Shown: positions 31,917 through 47,479 of the stretch, piece by piece
Layout: the number at the start of each line of letters is the position of its first letter
Numbering within the stretch: position 1 is the stretch's first letter
DNA from: Rotaria sordida
Taxonomy: Eukaryota > Rotifera > Eurotatoria > Philodinida > Philodinidae
DNA: 64,000 nucleotides
Reading direction: 5' to 3'
Assembly: GCA_905250125.1 (NCBI GenBank)
Contig: CAJNOL010000256.1
Coordinates: 1 to 64,000 of the forward strand
The notes under the pieces: generated by a model
Told to the model about the DNA's origin: nothing
The model's input: only the letters and a program-made list of their open reading frames with translations
The model's database searches: none
Translations under genes and position numbers: made by a program

Positions 31917-34032
31917 ATTGTTGTTGAAAAATAAATATTTAGTTTTTTTCTTTGTTGTATTATAAATGAGTATATATTTTCAATAAACTAGATGTCGGTA
32001 TTATAAAAAACAAGTTATTGAATTATTATTTAAATCTTTCGAATGTTTTTTTTTTCTCTATATTTTAGAGAAAAATTTTTCAAAATGTTCAGTAGTTGGT
32101 ACTAAACTATATTTTATTGATCAAGAGTTATCATTTTCTTTGATTTAGATATATTAATTAAAAGATAAGACAAAAAATTAAAACTGTTTTGTTCGACATA
32201 CAGTTTTTCTCCGATTATTAATTTCGATCGAATTATCTTTCGATTTTCCACATTATGCATTTCTTAGTCTATTATATTAATAATAACACAGAACCCGTAA
32301 TATATGTAATGGTACTACTTTCTTTTTTTTTTTTTGTAAAAACATCTACAACTAGTAATCATGAATGAGAACCACACGAAATGATTGTCGTTCAACTTAA
32401 CTTATTACAGTATTCGTTGTATAAAGACGTACACATAATTCTTTTCTGGACAACAACAAGTTTTTGTATTCAATTACTAGAAACAATACAAACGGTGTGT
32501 ATGTAATGAATGAGTATAAAACTGCGACAAACCAACATTTTTTTATTTTTGATTTTAAGCTTTCAACAATTTACAATTGGCATCATCAGGAAATCATTAG
32601 AAAACAACAAAGTTAAGTTATGTCTAGATATACAAAAGGAAACAGAACAAAAAAAACAGACAACTTTTAATTGTGTTGTCTTTGATGTACAAACAGATAT
32701 TGTAATGTTTTTTTTTTTGTTCTGTTTCTTTTTGTATACCTATATATAGTTTAACTTTGTTGTTTTCTAATGATGACAATTGTAAATTGTTAAAAGCTTG
32801 AAATCAAAAATAAAAATGTTTTTTGTCGCAGTTTTATACTCATTCATTGTATGTTTATGTTCGACCTGTACTATCCTCGAATTATGAACGGTGCGTGTAT
32901 GAATGACAGATGAGATAACTTTAGATTAATCTTTAATATGTGTTGATTATGTTGATGATGAATAATAAATTCTTCGATTACGACTAGAGGATGTGCGGGA
33001 CGAAGAATTTTCAGTCCCGATTTTGGTAAATCTAATTTGGTTCTGTTTTAGAGAAAATTACATCTAAAAAAATATTCTTCATTACTTGTTTTTTTTGTTT
33101 ATTTAGTTGATGACTAGCACTTTTTTGAATCATCTTTCTTGCATTATGTTCTGATTGATATGATTTATTGTTTGCGTCAAATCACAGAATATTCAACCAT
33201 AACCCTTAGTTCCGGTTGGGACAACTTTTTTTCTCGTTGCCACAATCTCGGCAATTTCTCTTTCTCGTTTTTCCGACAGACCTTCAAATATTGGTCCCGT
33301 ATATCTCTAATCACAGCACATATAGTTCCAGACGGAGGCTTAGCCCTCCTAGAGACGATTGAGTACTACTTAGAAAAAAAATTTGAGCTCCTCTAGAAGT
33401 GTTCCCAGAGAGTCTTTGCCTTTTCTACAGACTTAACCGAAGGAGCTGATCCTACTCTACACAACTTTTTTCTGATTACGGTACTAATAGTATTATGTCA
33501 GTTTTCTTATTGTTAACGAATCTATGGCTGCTTCATTAGTACAATTTCACAACAAATAATTGATTCACAGATCGAATTGAAATATATTCATGATTAAACA
33601 TTTGAGACAAATCTATTCAATAGTTTCAAATTAAATGAAAAATAATTCTTTTTAAAACAATTTTATTCATTCATTAATTATGTTGCAATGAAATATCATA
33701 TTATAAAATCTTTTTTTTTTTTATTTTTCAGTACAACTCTTTTTCATCTTAATTTGTTTGTTGTCCTTTTTGAGAAAAAAAAAGACACGAAAAGAATTCT
33801 AATATATATCTAATTGAAAATCCACAACATAATCTGGTATGCTGTAAAATGAAATGTTGGAAATACATAATCATCAGTACACATATACCAAATGGAAGTA
33901 ACAGAAGATTTTCACAAGAAAAAAAAAGTTTGAAACTGAAGAACAAAACAAAAAGTGACAGAACATGATATGAGATAAATTAATACCGAAGAAAGAAAAA
34001 GAATTTATATATATATATAAGTTCGATAAGCA
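31917..34032. other. intergenic region between GPCR and WDR82 genes
   Basis: About 2.1 kb. It contains the 354-bp palindrome at 32499-32852 and a moderately GC-rich block at about 33000-33480 that starts near GGATGTGCGGGACG, reminiscent of hAT-type ends. No supported gene: an 85-codon plus-strand frame in the block has no recognisable features. Confidence 0.45.
32499..32852. repeat. 354-bp palindrome with arms of about 145-165 nt
   Basis: The outer ends are TGAATGAGTATAAAACTGCG at 32508 and its exact inverse ending near 32848. Continuing inward, AAACAACAAAGTTAA near 32602 pairs with TTAACTTTGTTGTTTTC near 32751, and GGAAACAGAACAAAAAAAAC near 32639 pairs with its inverse near 32710. The left arm has a small insertion (CATCAGGAA). 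Near-perfect arms imply recent origin or selection. Confidence 0.85.
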
Positions 34033-37000
34033 CTATGATGATAGATCATCTGTTGGTTGTGAATCAATAATTGGTAACCAGAATAACTAAAAAAAAAATA
34101 TGAGATATAATAGAACGAAAAGAAAAAAACAAGATTTTCATAAGAAAACAAACCATATTAGTATGAGCTGTTGCAAACATAAGAAAAGCAGGATTGAATT
34201 GAATACATTGTATAGCACCATTATGTTCTGTCTAAAATATATACATATCTATGGTATATATTTAAACATAAATATAATAATAACAAACTTGTTTTTCAAT
34301 AACTTTTTCTCCACTTTCAGCTTTATAAATCAAAATACGATTATCACCCGATCCTATAAAGAAAAAAGTTTGTTAGTGCAGTCACATTATGCAAATACAT
34401 CACGTAAAAAATCTGTCACAGACTATAGTTGTTTTCCAAGGACAATCGATCACCAGAAAAATGATCTAGCTTATTTATTTCTACATTTTGAATAGAATCT
34501 TTTTTTTTAGGGCTCTATTTTTTTGTTTGTCTTATTGCTTTGCATTTTCATAATCCGTTTTTTCTTAATTTAACTGGCAAATAAGTCTGTTGTACATATC
34601 CATTAAATCTACAGCAGGTCTCAATGCACTATTATCATAAGCGGCGGAGTCACAAGACTCAAGTAGGCTCAAATATTTTTTTCTCGTTTCATTAAATTGA
34701 TAGATTTATGTAGTGCATTACAAAAGTTAAATTTTTTTAACCGATTTTAGTTGCAAATAATAACATTTTTGTATTGAAATAGATTTAGTAAACATTGAAT
34801 TTTGTATGACTGAATGTCAAGCTCTACATTGCCAATGACTTGAATTGATACTTAGATGTCTAAGAAATATTCTTCAATTGGATGGATGTGGGTCTTTCTT
34901 TAAATATACGTATTTTAATACAAGTTGCGAATGTTTTTTGAACTCTACCAGCTTTATACAGTGCAAAATGTGAGTTGGAAATATAAAGCACTAACTGCAT
35001 ATCATCTGAATGACATAAAAAGATTAGCCCTCCTCCTCCTTCTTCCTATTCTGAACTTTCCATTGGAAATCGTATGCACATTGTTCAATCTATCCTTAAC
35101 AGCTTGAATATAGTTTTTTATCTATGCAAAAATGCAGAAACTATATTATTTATATTTAGAATATTTACAAATGTATTCGAATCATTCACATTTTGAGAAA
35201 GACTTTGGAATATTCTAGAACAGGCGAAGTCTTGTTGTTAATACCATTCAGAGTCTTTTTACATTGCTAAAGAAACAAATTCAATGATAGTTGGTCTTTC
35301 TCTCTCTGCTCCTAGGAAAAACATTTCATTAGTCTCTAACCTTGACTTCCAATTGATAAAGTGTGTAGGAAGAGGCTTGGCAGCTACAAAACTCTATTAT
35401 AAAATCATTTTAAAGTACTAACCACATAAAATATAACTTGAATCTGGGCTAAAACAACATTGTAATGGTTCTTGCCGATCATTAACAATATCCTAAAAAA
35501 AAGAATCTTTAGTAATTAATGAATCAATTATATCAATAAATTTTACAGTAAATTTATGTATAGGTAAACCTTGAAAAGCTTCAATAAGATGTAAACTAGT
35601 ACCATTCGTTGCAATTGATATCATTTTTCCATCGGGACTAAATTTTAAATGTGTCCATTGTTCATTCAATTGATTTGTATTTGTTGTTTGTCTATCATTA
35701 TTATCATTGATATCTAATGGTCGAAATGTTGTAAATGGTCCCTGGAAAGTAAAAAAAAAAAAAAAAGGAAAATTCAATATTATTATTTTAATCTTCATTT
35801 TTACTACCTGTCGGTAAGTTTGCATACTTTATCAAAATGACGAATATCGTAAAGTTTGATCAAAGATGATTGAATACCGACAGCAAACACTACACCTAAA
35901 TATTAATGATAAAAAACAGAATAATTTCAATATTAAATAAATTATTCAATTACCTTCAGGATCAAAATTAGCAACCGGACGACTATTCGGTCCTGTTGTT
36001 GTTTGTGCATTGAGAAGACCCTTTGAATTAAAATAAGAATTTATAAGAGGAAACTTTACAAAAGCTTTTATTTTTCTTACTTGAGCTGTTGGAATGCGTA
36101 CATCCCAAAGACGTAATGTATTATCGATTGAAGAAGTAAGAAATGTTTCTTCTGTTGGACAGATACTCAAACTTACAACACTAGAAAAAAAAAACTCATC
36201 AATTTAATTGTTGTTACAAAGAGGAAATATATGATTAAATCTATTTCTTCTTAGAGCTAATGGATAGGCGCAGATTAAATCGGATAAAATCTCGTTCAAT
36301 AGAGAATTTTTCGCTCTATGAAACAATTACACTTGCTTTTTAAATAAATTTTCGTTTTCTAAAGCGAAACTTGGTGTATGAAACAAATTATTTTTACTCT
36401 GCCAGATGTAGAAATTAATTCTGAACGAAGTAGTGTAACTACTAAGTATTTCGATTTTTTTTTGATCATTTCTGCTTGGAAAGACTTGATTGTCTACGCA
36501 GAGACGAGTATGAATCACGGCTCGCTACGCGCTCCCACACTGTAACGCAGACATAAAAGAGTAGTTACACGGACAAATACTCTTTTTGAGTAATTGATTT
36601 CAAATTTCAAGTTTAACATATGTGATAGATTCGGATGTATGGAAAAGAAAATTTCATAACTGAAGTATAATTTTATTTGATATTTAGTCATATTTTATAT
36701 TTTTCTTAGAACATTTCATGAAGAAATGTTAAAGTGGATTACCTAACAAAAACTTCTCCGAAAAAAGCAAATGCATCAGTTTTTTAGAACGAAAAATTCG
36801 CTATCGAACGACTTCCTAAAAGTGTATCGGAGTTATCCAAAAAAAACTACTCCGAATCATTTTAGATTAATTTACCGTTTCGTATGTCCAGAATAATATC
36901 GGATATATTTATTTCCTTCTAATTGTAATAATCGAACAGCATCTAGAACATAATATCTAATAGAAATTATAGACAATACAAAAAACAAATATACATACCA

Positions 37001-37336
37001 TCTACTTTAGTTGAACCATGTAGAACTTGTTCAGTTCCATGAATAAAATGTATAAGATCAACACCATATTTTTTACTAAATAGTGTTCGTTTTGTTCTAA
37101 AGATAAAATAGAAAAAAAAAACAAGAATATATTTTTATTTAGAAAAATAAACGTAATACGTACTCTCCTTCTTTACAATCATAAATAACAATTGAATCAT
37201 CATCACTTGATGATATAAGTGTTTCACCATCAAGTGAAAAATTCATTGCATTAATACGATCTTTATTGACCGTAAATGATTTAGCCACATTAAATTGTTT
37301 CATTGTATCTTGTGTAAATTTTATTTCCGAAGCCAT
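34033..37336 (-). CDS. WDR82: WD-repeat protein WDR82 (Swd2 homologue)
   Basis: Eleven exons (37336-37164, 37096-36999, 36942-36876, 36180-36081, 36020-35954, 35895-35828, 35741-35547, 35492-35423, 34353-34289, 34231-34154, 34086-34033) total 1,035 bp, 344 aa, against about 313 in mammals. Diagnostic segments: FSLDGETLISSSDDDSIVIY, KRTLFSKKYGVDLIHF, NKYIRYYSGHTKRVVSLS, LRLWDVR, LIKLYDIRHFDKGPF and a terminal LFWLPIID. WDR82 is a beta-propeller subunit of SET1-type H3K4 methyltransferase and of PNUTS-PP1 termination complexes, recruited by Ser5-phosphorylated Pol II CTD. The extra length lies in a loop after GPFTTFRPLD (N/D/T-rich). Two introns are much longer than the rest (36181-36875 and 34354-35422). 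The acceptor TTTCAG abuts the ATG. Confidence 0.95.
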
Positions 37337-39523
37337 CTGAAAGACAAAAAAACAAAGACCATTGAAAAACTAGAAAAAAAATAATAATAAAAATTTTATT
37401 CTAAATTAACAAGAGAGATTCAATAAAAATCATATGAATGGGTTGTTGACAATGAGAAAATTTATTTCAAATTTGAAGTTATATAAAACAATAGAATATT
37501 TCCAATGTTAAACTTCCGTGAATATTGATCTAAATAATAAATAACATAATCACTTTCTATAAATGATCAATAGGTTTAATATAAATCATATTTGGTTTCA
37601 TATGCCATTTATATCAATATTAGCATTGTTCAATACATAATCAGTTGTAGTAGTGATTATTTTTTTTGTTGTATATTGCTCCATGATGAATCTTTAAAAA
37701 AGAAATAGATATAGTATGATAACAACCTATCGAGCTATTAAATTAGAATGAGAACAAAGTCCAATCGAAATTAAGAAGCTAAAGAAAAAAAATATTTAAC
37801 TCATTACCAACTCCTAATAGATTAACCCTGACGAGACCACCTAGGGCTCACGCAGACACTTGTCAGTTTCATCACATTGTTATAAGTGCACAATATAAGA
37901 AGAAACCGCTTATCTTCCAGATATATTCTAGTGAAGACTAGTAAAGTGTGCTAATAATATCTGCCAATTATGAAGTCTCAGTATTAGCTATGTAGGGTAG
38001 ATCATCACAAAGTACATCTGAACGCTTGTTGACTACATAGAATTCGCCCGGACTTCAGTGAGATTCATTGTTATATTACACATTCATAATATTTAATAGA
38101 ACTCATGTCCTTGTGGGTATGCGTTGAGGACACTTAGTACAGTATATTAATAACATCAGTCAATCATACGCAGTTGTTCTTCTTATGTAGAGCACAGACG
38201 TACAAAATCTATTTGTGTACACCAATAGGCATTTGAGGAAAGGTCCCTAAAATTATTTCCTGTAGGAGAATTTTTTCATCTAGGAATTCGAATTAAGAAA
38301 TGTTTCTCTCGTAGCAATAAGAATATAAGCTTTGTACACAGCTTCCGTGATTTTTTTTTTGTGTTAAGCAAATCGATTTTTCTTTCACTTTCTTCGAATG
38401 TGCAAGTAAAAGCGAGAATTTTCTTTTCCATTTATTTTGATAGCAGGAGAAATGTTATATTAGCGACAGATTCTGAACCTCTGGTAGAGTAGTTCAATGT
38501 ATATATGACTACAGAATAGTGATGCATGATTTCAAGTGCCTTGAAAATAAATAATGATAAGACCATAATAAAATACTAGATAGCTATAGTTCCTTTTATA
38601 ATCAAGTCTTCATATGTACATGATAAACTAGTAACAACTTCGTGTATTCTATTTATTTTATCAATTGGGATCTGCACAGATCTCAAGTATTAGTCCTAAG
38701 GACGACCTTGTGTGGATTAACAGTTTCTGTCACGATTAGATCCGGCTACAATGATATTAATTCAATATTGTACGTTTTTTAAATTCTACAGTAGCATCAT
38801 CTGCTAACCAACCGTACTAATATTTTTCAAAATAATATTTAATTTCATACAAAAAGAAAACCATAAACTAACAATAGCTTCTTCAACTCAATAGGATTTT
38901 AGGTAGGACTCTTACCGTAAATCAATATTATTGATTTCACTATATAGAATAGATATGTCTAGCCAAAATAACTTACCAAAATTTTTTCAGAAGTGAATGT
39001 ACAGAGGTTTCAATTTCATTAATTATTTTTCTTAATCAACACATATTGGAATCCATCCATCCATCAACTCCATTACCAATTTGAAGGAATAAAGTTTCAC
39101 TTTTATCCGTACGATCTATTCATATGAATAATCAATTGTTAAATCAAATTTTCGGCAATCATTTATATAAACCATATGTTCAAAAACTCTCCAATGCAAT
39201 AGAAGAATCTATAAAACAAATTCATAGTTTTGTTCCTATCTAAAATAAAGCATTACATTACTTTTTATTATTATTATTATAATTCATATGTAAATCTAAA
39301 TGCAAATATCAAAACAGAAATAATTATCAAATCGCGATTTTAATCTTTATAGCTGCAAAAAAAAACTATATAAATTTCTGTCTAAAATGCGCTATCAATT
39401 TTATTTGAAGTTATCAATTTTTCAAAAAAAAAAACAACTAACAAACAGCAATTACAAAACACGATCAAATAGTTTAAAATATTTTTATAAAGAAAAAACC
39501 AAGAAAAACTAAATTGCGATAGC
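37337..39523. other. intergenic region between DHRS1 and WDR82
   Basis: About 2.2 kb on the 5' side of WDR82, AT-rich, with no supported coding region. A weakly repeated pattern (GTGCTAATAATATCTGCCAA near 37949 and a similar stretch near 38140) suggests an old tandem duplication. It probably holds the WDR82 promoter. Confidence 0.4.
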
Positions 39524-41627
39524 TTAAAATTTATTGCTACTTTGATGGAATAACCAATAAGGTACTTTTAAAAAGCCTGGAATCCATCCTGATAACCAAC
39601 TTAAACTTGGTACTTGTTTAAAAAGATAACTAAACGATCGTATATTGGTTGGATATTCACCTAAATATATTTATTCAAAAACAAAAATCATTAAATAAAA
39701 AAAGCAAATTCAATTAAATAATCTATACCATCTGTATCAGGTATACTGTAAGTTGTACCATAGTCAGCTGTCATAACTATCTTTCCTGAATATTGCATCA
39801 TTGATGGATCTAGAGAAAAATATTTATTCAATGATAGAAAAAAAAAACAACAAAACTAACTTTGTGCTAGATGAGCAATAATACGCCCAGCATATTCGGC
39901 TGATTCTGGTTTATCAAATTTTTTAAGCATTTTAAGAAACTATTCAATAAAATAAGAAACGATTTTTTTTCTTCTCAAAAACAAAAAAATTCAAATTAAT
40001 ATCTACTCCAGCGTTATGTTCTGATGCTAGAATAGTGTCTGTTCCAACACCACCTGGCCAAAGTGATATTGAACCAACATTATGTTTTCTTAATTCAAAA
40101 GCTGTATCAGCTGCCATACGATCGCACTAAAATTTTTACAATAAATATTATTATTACGTATACAAAAAAATAAAAATAAAAATAAATAACTAACAGCAGC
40201 TTTTCCAACACCATAAGCTACATTGAATAAATAACGAAGACCACCTGGTGAAGATACAAATACAATTAAACCTTGTTTTCGTGGAACCATCAATCGAGCA
40301 GCATAAACAGCACAATAGTAATGATTACTATCATACAAACAAAAATATCAATAAAATATTTAATATTCATTGACTATGTCTTACCGTAAACCAACATTGT
40401 TAACTTCGTCAAACATATCTGGTTCAACTTCCCAAAATGGTTTACCTGAAGTCATTAATAAGCGCTATAAACAATAAAAAACAACAACAAATCATAAAAT
40501 TAAATTTTAATACAATATATCTTCAATACTTCAACTCCTTTATATGCATTATTAACTAAAATATCTAATCGACCATCTTGTTCCTTAGTAATTCGTTCAA
40601 ATAAAGCTTCAATTTCATCTGCATTCTCGTGATTCACACACACCGGAATACATCGACCACCTCGACTTCGAATCTAAAAATATAAGAACAAATCAATATT
40701 TCTTAAAAGCTATTAGTACTATCTCTGTGAGATATCTATAAGTCAAAGACTTCACGACTGAAGTCTCTTATATTTTCTTCTCTGAATTAAAATGTGAAAT
40801 ACCATTTAACTGCTTTTACTAATCCCAGGAAGATGGTTTTTTGGGACATATTTCTTTTATGGATGTGCAGTTTCAATGAAAATAGTGAAATACTAACTAC
40901 ATTAAATCAGCATGCACTGAACAATTGGTATACACATACAGTATGAATGTGAGGTAAATCAAAGAACATTGACACAGTGCAATTAGTGAACGTTTTCGAT
41001 GAATACGTTACTCAACTGCATTAATCTTGCAGAAATGCAATAAGGAAGTAGTTTATGTATTATAATGAGACGTTATCAATGGACTGAATCTTAAATAAAA
41101 TAAAAAATTTTGAAAAGATCTTGCGTATTTATATTAAATTTTTTTTCGAATATCCTATATCATTTTTCCATTGTCAAAAACATTTCTGCAATGAATATCC
41201 AACATGTAAAGTAAAAGGTAATATTCTCATCGCCTTAACAAACTTTCTTTATACTCAGTAAAACATCTCTCTTCATTCATCAACAATTATAACAGACTAC
41301 TGATGCTGATTCATATGTTAATAGTTTATTCAATACAATTATTTGAATAACTCTACATGTATTGTTTAATATTTTTTTAACATTAAATACTTACAGCTTC
41401 AGCAGTTTCTTCTAAACTTCCAGGTTTATCATTAGATGATTTCAGTGTACGACCTTGATATATATGAATATTACATATTATGTAAGGAAAAAAAATTAAT
41501 AATCATTTCTACCTGTGATATAGACAAGAGCTCCAGCCTCTCCCAATTGAACAGCAATACCTTTACCAATACCTCTTGTTGCTCCTGTAACAAGAGCGAC
41601 TCGGCCAGTTAATAATTTTGTAGTCAT
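39524..41627 (-). CDS. DHRS1: short-chain dehydrogenase/reductase DHRS1
   Basis: Nine exons (41627-41513, 41453-41395, 40673-40530, 40464-40385, 40327-40195, 40126-40007, 39939-39861, 39809-39729, 39660-39524) give 315 aa, matching the usual ~313. It has the Rossmann start VALVTGATRGIGKGIAVQL, the NNAY motif (NNAG variant typical of DHRS1) and NVGLRNHYYC. The active site is Ser in VFVSSPGG with YGVGKAA as YxxxK. Downstream, SLWPGGVGTD is followed by a hydrophobic C-terminus ending SWLSGWIPGFLKVPYWL. DHRS1 is an ER-associated NADPH-dependent carbonyl reductase acting on steroids and xenobiotics. TTTTTTCAG abuts the ATG, and PHAF1 ends 213 bp upstream on the same strand. Confidence 0.95.
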
Positions 41628-41840
41628 CTGAAAAAAGAATAGTCTTTTGCTGTTTCTTGTTTTTTGTTTTGGGTAAAAAGGAGTTCTCTAGTTATCGTAT
41701 TTACATTTACATACATAAAGAACATGAGAACAAAAAAATATATGTATATAGAAGCCAGTTTAACAAATCAAGATATATAAACATGAAAGATAAGGGAGTA
41801 TGAAAAGAAAAAAGCATACGGAAGAACAAAATTTAAAAGA
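41628..41840 (-). promoter_or_regulatory. short spacer PHAF1-DHRS1 ending in a splice acceptor
   Basis: 213 bp between co-oriented genes. No plus-strand TTTATT (minus AATAAA) was seen, and it ends TTCTTTTTTCAG directly before the DHRS1 ATG. It could be an intercistronic region or a compact promoter. Confidence 0.45.
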
Positions 41841-45016
<3,176 letters not shown>

Positions 45017-46444
45017 TTTTTTTTTGTTCTTTTTTGTATGTAAACTTGTAAAAACAAAAAAAGAACGGATAGTTTTATACAAAATAAAGAAAAAAAAACA
45101 AAACAGCACGTGCTTCTGATGATGTCCGAATGAGCTTATCTGACAATGAAAGATCGAATCAGATAGTAGATAGAGGTCGCTTATATATGAGTTTATTTTT
45201 TTTTTTTTTTAATAAAGAGGTTTTGTCGTCATTAGAAACATTAATGATTAATTAAATAGATTTAGTTAATCAAAACTTGAAAGATAAATTAAATTGAATT
45301 CATCAATCAAAATGTTATCCGTTATATTAATATGGAACTATTGAACATTTGATTTTAATCTAGTTGAAGTAGTGTCGCATCCTACATCACTTGATGCATT
45401 TTCATATCAAACTCTTGTTCAAACATAGAGGTTTATTATTTATGGAAATTGATGGTAGTTTAACGTTCGTTTAATTGCAAATGCTGAATAAATATTATCA
45501 TATTATATACGTTTGTACTGTGACAGGCTAACCTAAGACAGCCAACACTGGAGAGATGTTGCGATTTTTCTGGTGTTTGTATAAATTTTTTCTAAGAGAA
45601 CGTACGAAAAATTTTCGACTTTGCTGGGAAATAATAAAAATTTATCTTGATTGTGGAGGTGTCAAATCTTTCGGTGGAGTCATCCTTGGTACTGTATGCT
45701 TCATATTGATCTAATGTCATATTCGTAATACAGGGTGGACCATAAATATTTTTACGATAAAAATATTTGAATGTCTCCGTTCTGCTCGAAGGTATTGAAT
45801 TGGTTTTTCGTAGCGACGGTTGAGGAGTGTTCAAAGCTTTTTTCTTACCGATAAACAGTTCATGAACGCTGCTCGCAATTGTCAATATTGACTTCAGTAC
45901 GTAATTATAACCTTTCGTCGCTTCGCCAAAGAAATGCAGAATAGTTCAGACAAAAGGGTTAGGATCCTACATAACGCTCTACTTTATTGTAGTGGCGCAT
46001 ATGAAAACACTTGACTAAACTTCATATACTTACGAAATGAACCGAACAGATCTCTTAATATATAGAAGTATGTATCCATGTATAGAGGGCTAGGCATTAG
46101 AAGGGATGAGAAGAAAAAAGAAGAAGGTAAAGTGAATAGAAAAAAGAAGAAGGTAAAGTGAATAGAAAAAACCAAAAATAAAATACACATAGATGAAAAT
46201 ATGATAAAATTTAATAGTTATGTTTTATACAAAAACAGTTCTTATTGAAATTTTATTATTATGTTAGCAGTTAAAAAGTGATCAAATAGCATAGAAAAAG
46301 AGAGCTTCGCTTTCTCTATCTTCTCATATAGAAAGAAAATTTCAATAAGCCTATTATAAGAAAATAAGGTACCTGGGCCACTACTTTTGGACTGCCCTAA
46401 GTAACTGTTTAATTAATTAATTAACTTATAGATATTGAATAAAA
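45017..46444. other. divergent intergenic region with an orphan coding-like fragment
   Basis: About 1.4 kb between the PHAF1 and roquin-like starts. It holds the coding-like fragment at 45592-45944 and a tandemly duplicated 27-bp purine-rich unit near 46112-46168. A short hairpin lies near 46296-46330. Confidence 0.5.
45592..45944 (-). pseudogene. orphan coding-like fragment
   Basis: A minus-strand open frame of about 115 codons, clearly GC-richer than its surroundings, ends in a stop at 45592. It has no good ATG at the left end: it begins after a TGA, near residues LHFFGEATKGYNYV. Composition (Lys, Thr, Ser and Pro in ordinary proportions) looks like real protein, including HELFIGKKKALNTPQPSLRK. 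I do not recognise the family. It may be the last exon of a decayed or captured gene. An internal TACAGGGTGGACCATAAA on the plus strand resembles a transposon end but lies inside the frame. Confidence 0.35.
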
Positions 46445-46739
46445 ATGTCTTGGTCAAATCAATCAATTCAATCATATTATAGAGATTTTTTACGTTGTGC
46501 AAGATGTTCACATGATTTTGAATATGAAAATCCATTATATCATCCAATAACATTACCTACATGTCATCATACAATGTGTAGAAAATGTATTAATATAATA
46601 CGTAATGAAACAAAATGTCCACAAGATCAAATTTCATTTGAAATAAATCATACACCAATTGATCAATTACCAACAAATTATCCATTACTAATGAGTTTTT
46701 ATGATTCATCAAAAGTAAATATCATTATATTAACCCAGG

Positions 46740-47260
46740 TCAGTCACGCTCGGCAGTAAACGGCCGTCCACTAACCAAATACGGCGAAAAACGACAACTG
46801 TTTATGTTAGTCATATACAGCAGCCGTAAACGATGATTTACAGCATATTACGGCAATCGTACACAGTGTCCGTAAAAGTTCATCGTAAACTACTACCCTA
46901 ACAATACGGTGACTGTATACTTTGGTCGAAAAACAATGTAAGGCGTCGTATACGTCAGCCGTTTGCGGTGGCTGTTTACAATGGTCGTATCTGATGCTTT
47001 ACGGCATGCTACGACAATTGTAAACATTGACCGTACAGTATCGTAGGAAACGACTAGCGTGACAACACGACGACCGTATACACTGGTATTATAAAATGTC
47101 GTAAAACACAGTGTGCGTGAGCAGTATACGGTAGTCCCTTACGGCGATCGTAAACGACATTTTACGATGATTTTGCGGCCGACGTAAACAATTGCCATAA
47201 ACAGCAACCGTGTACGACTTCTGTAACAATATGCCGATTGCATACGCTCATCGCATAATA
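46740..47260. repeat. terminal domain with dispersed CGTAAAC / TACGGC words
   Basis: Over about 520 bp the words GCCGTAAAC, CGTAAAC, TTACGGC, CGTATAC and their inverses recur every 15-30 bp on both strands without a fixed period. The right end (49540-49620) repeats the theme with ATTACGGCCGTAAT-like palindromes. This is the form that subterminal protein-binding repeats of some DNA transposons take. Confidence 0.55.
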
Positions 47261-47479
47261 TCGCGACGTACCGTCTTTGTTTATTGTAATTCGTTCGATA
47301 TAGAATCACTATTTGTTATTGTATTTCGTCGCAAACGATCGTTAATGTCGGCGAATTTCTATTATTGAATATCGATAACATACTCTCATGATGGCGTATA
47401 CTAGTCGACAGCTAACAAAAGTTGCGTTTCTACAAAGTCGAGAAAGAGTCACGGGCTTTCCAGCAGTGTACCTTAATCG

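Noticed and set aside
33139..33396. 85-codon plus-strand frame
   Set aside because: It lies in a block that may be a transposon remnant. Neither strand gives a family signature.
45727..45760. TACAGGGTGGACCATAAA as a Tc1-type terminus
   Set aside because: No inverse partner or TA-flanked second end was found nearby, and it lies inside a coding-like frame on the other strand.
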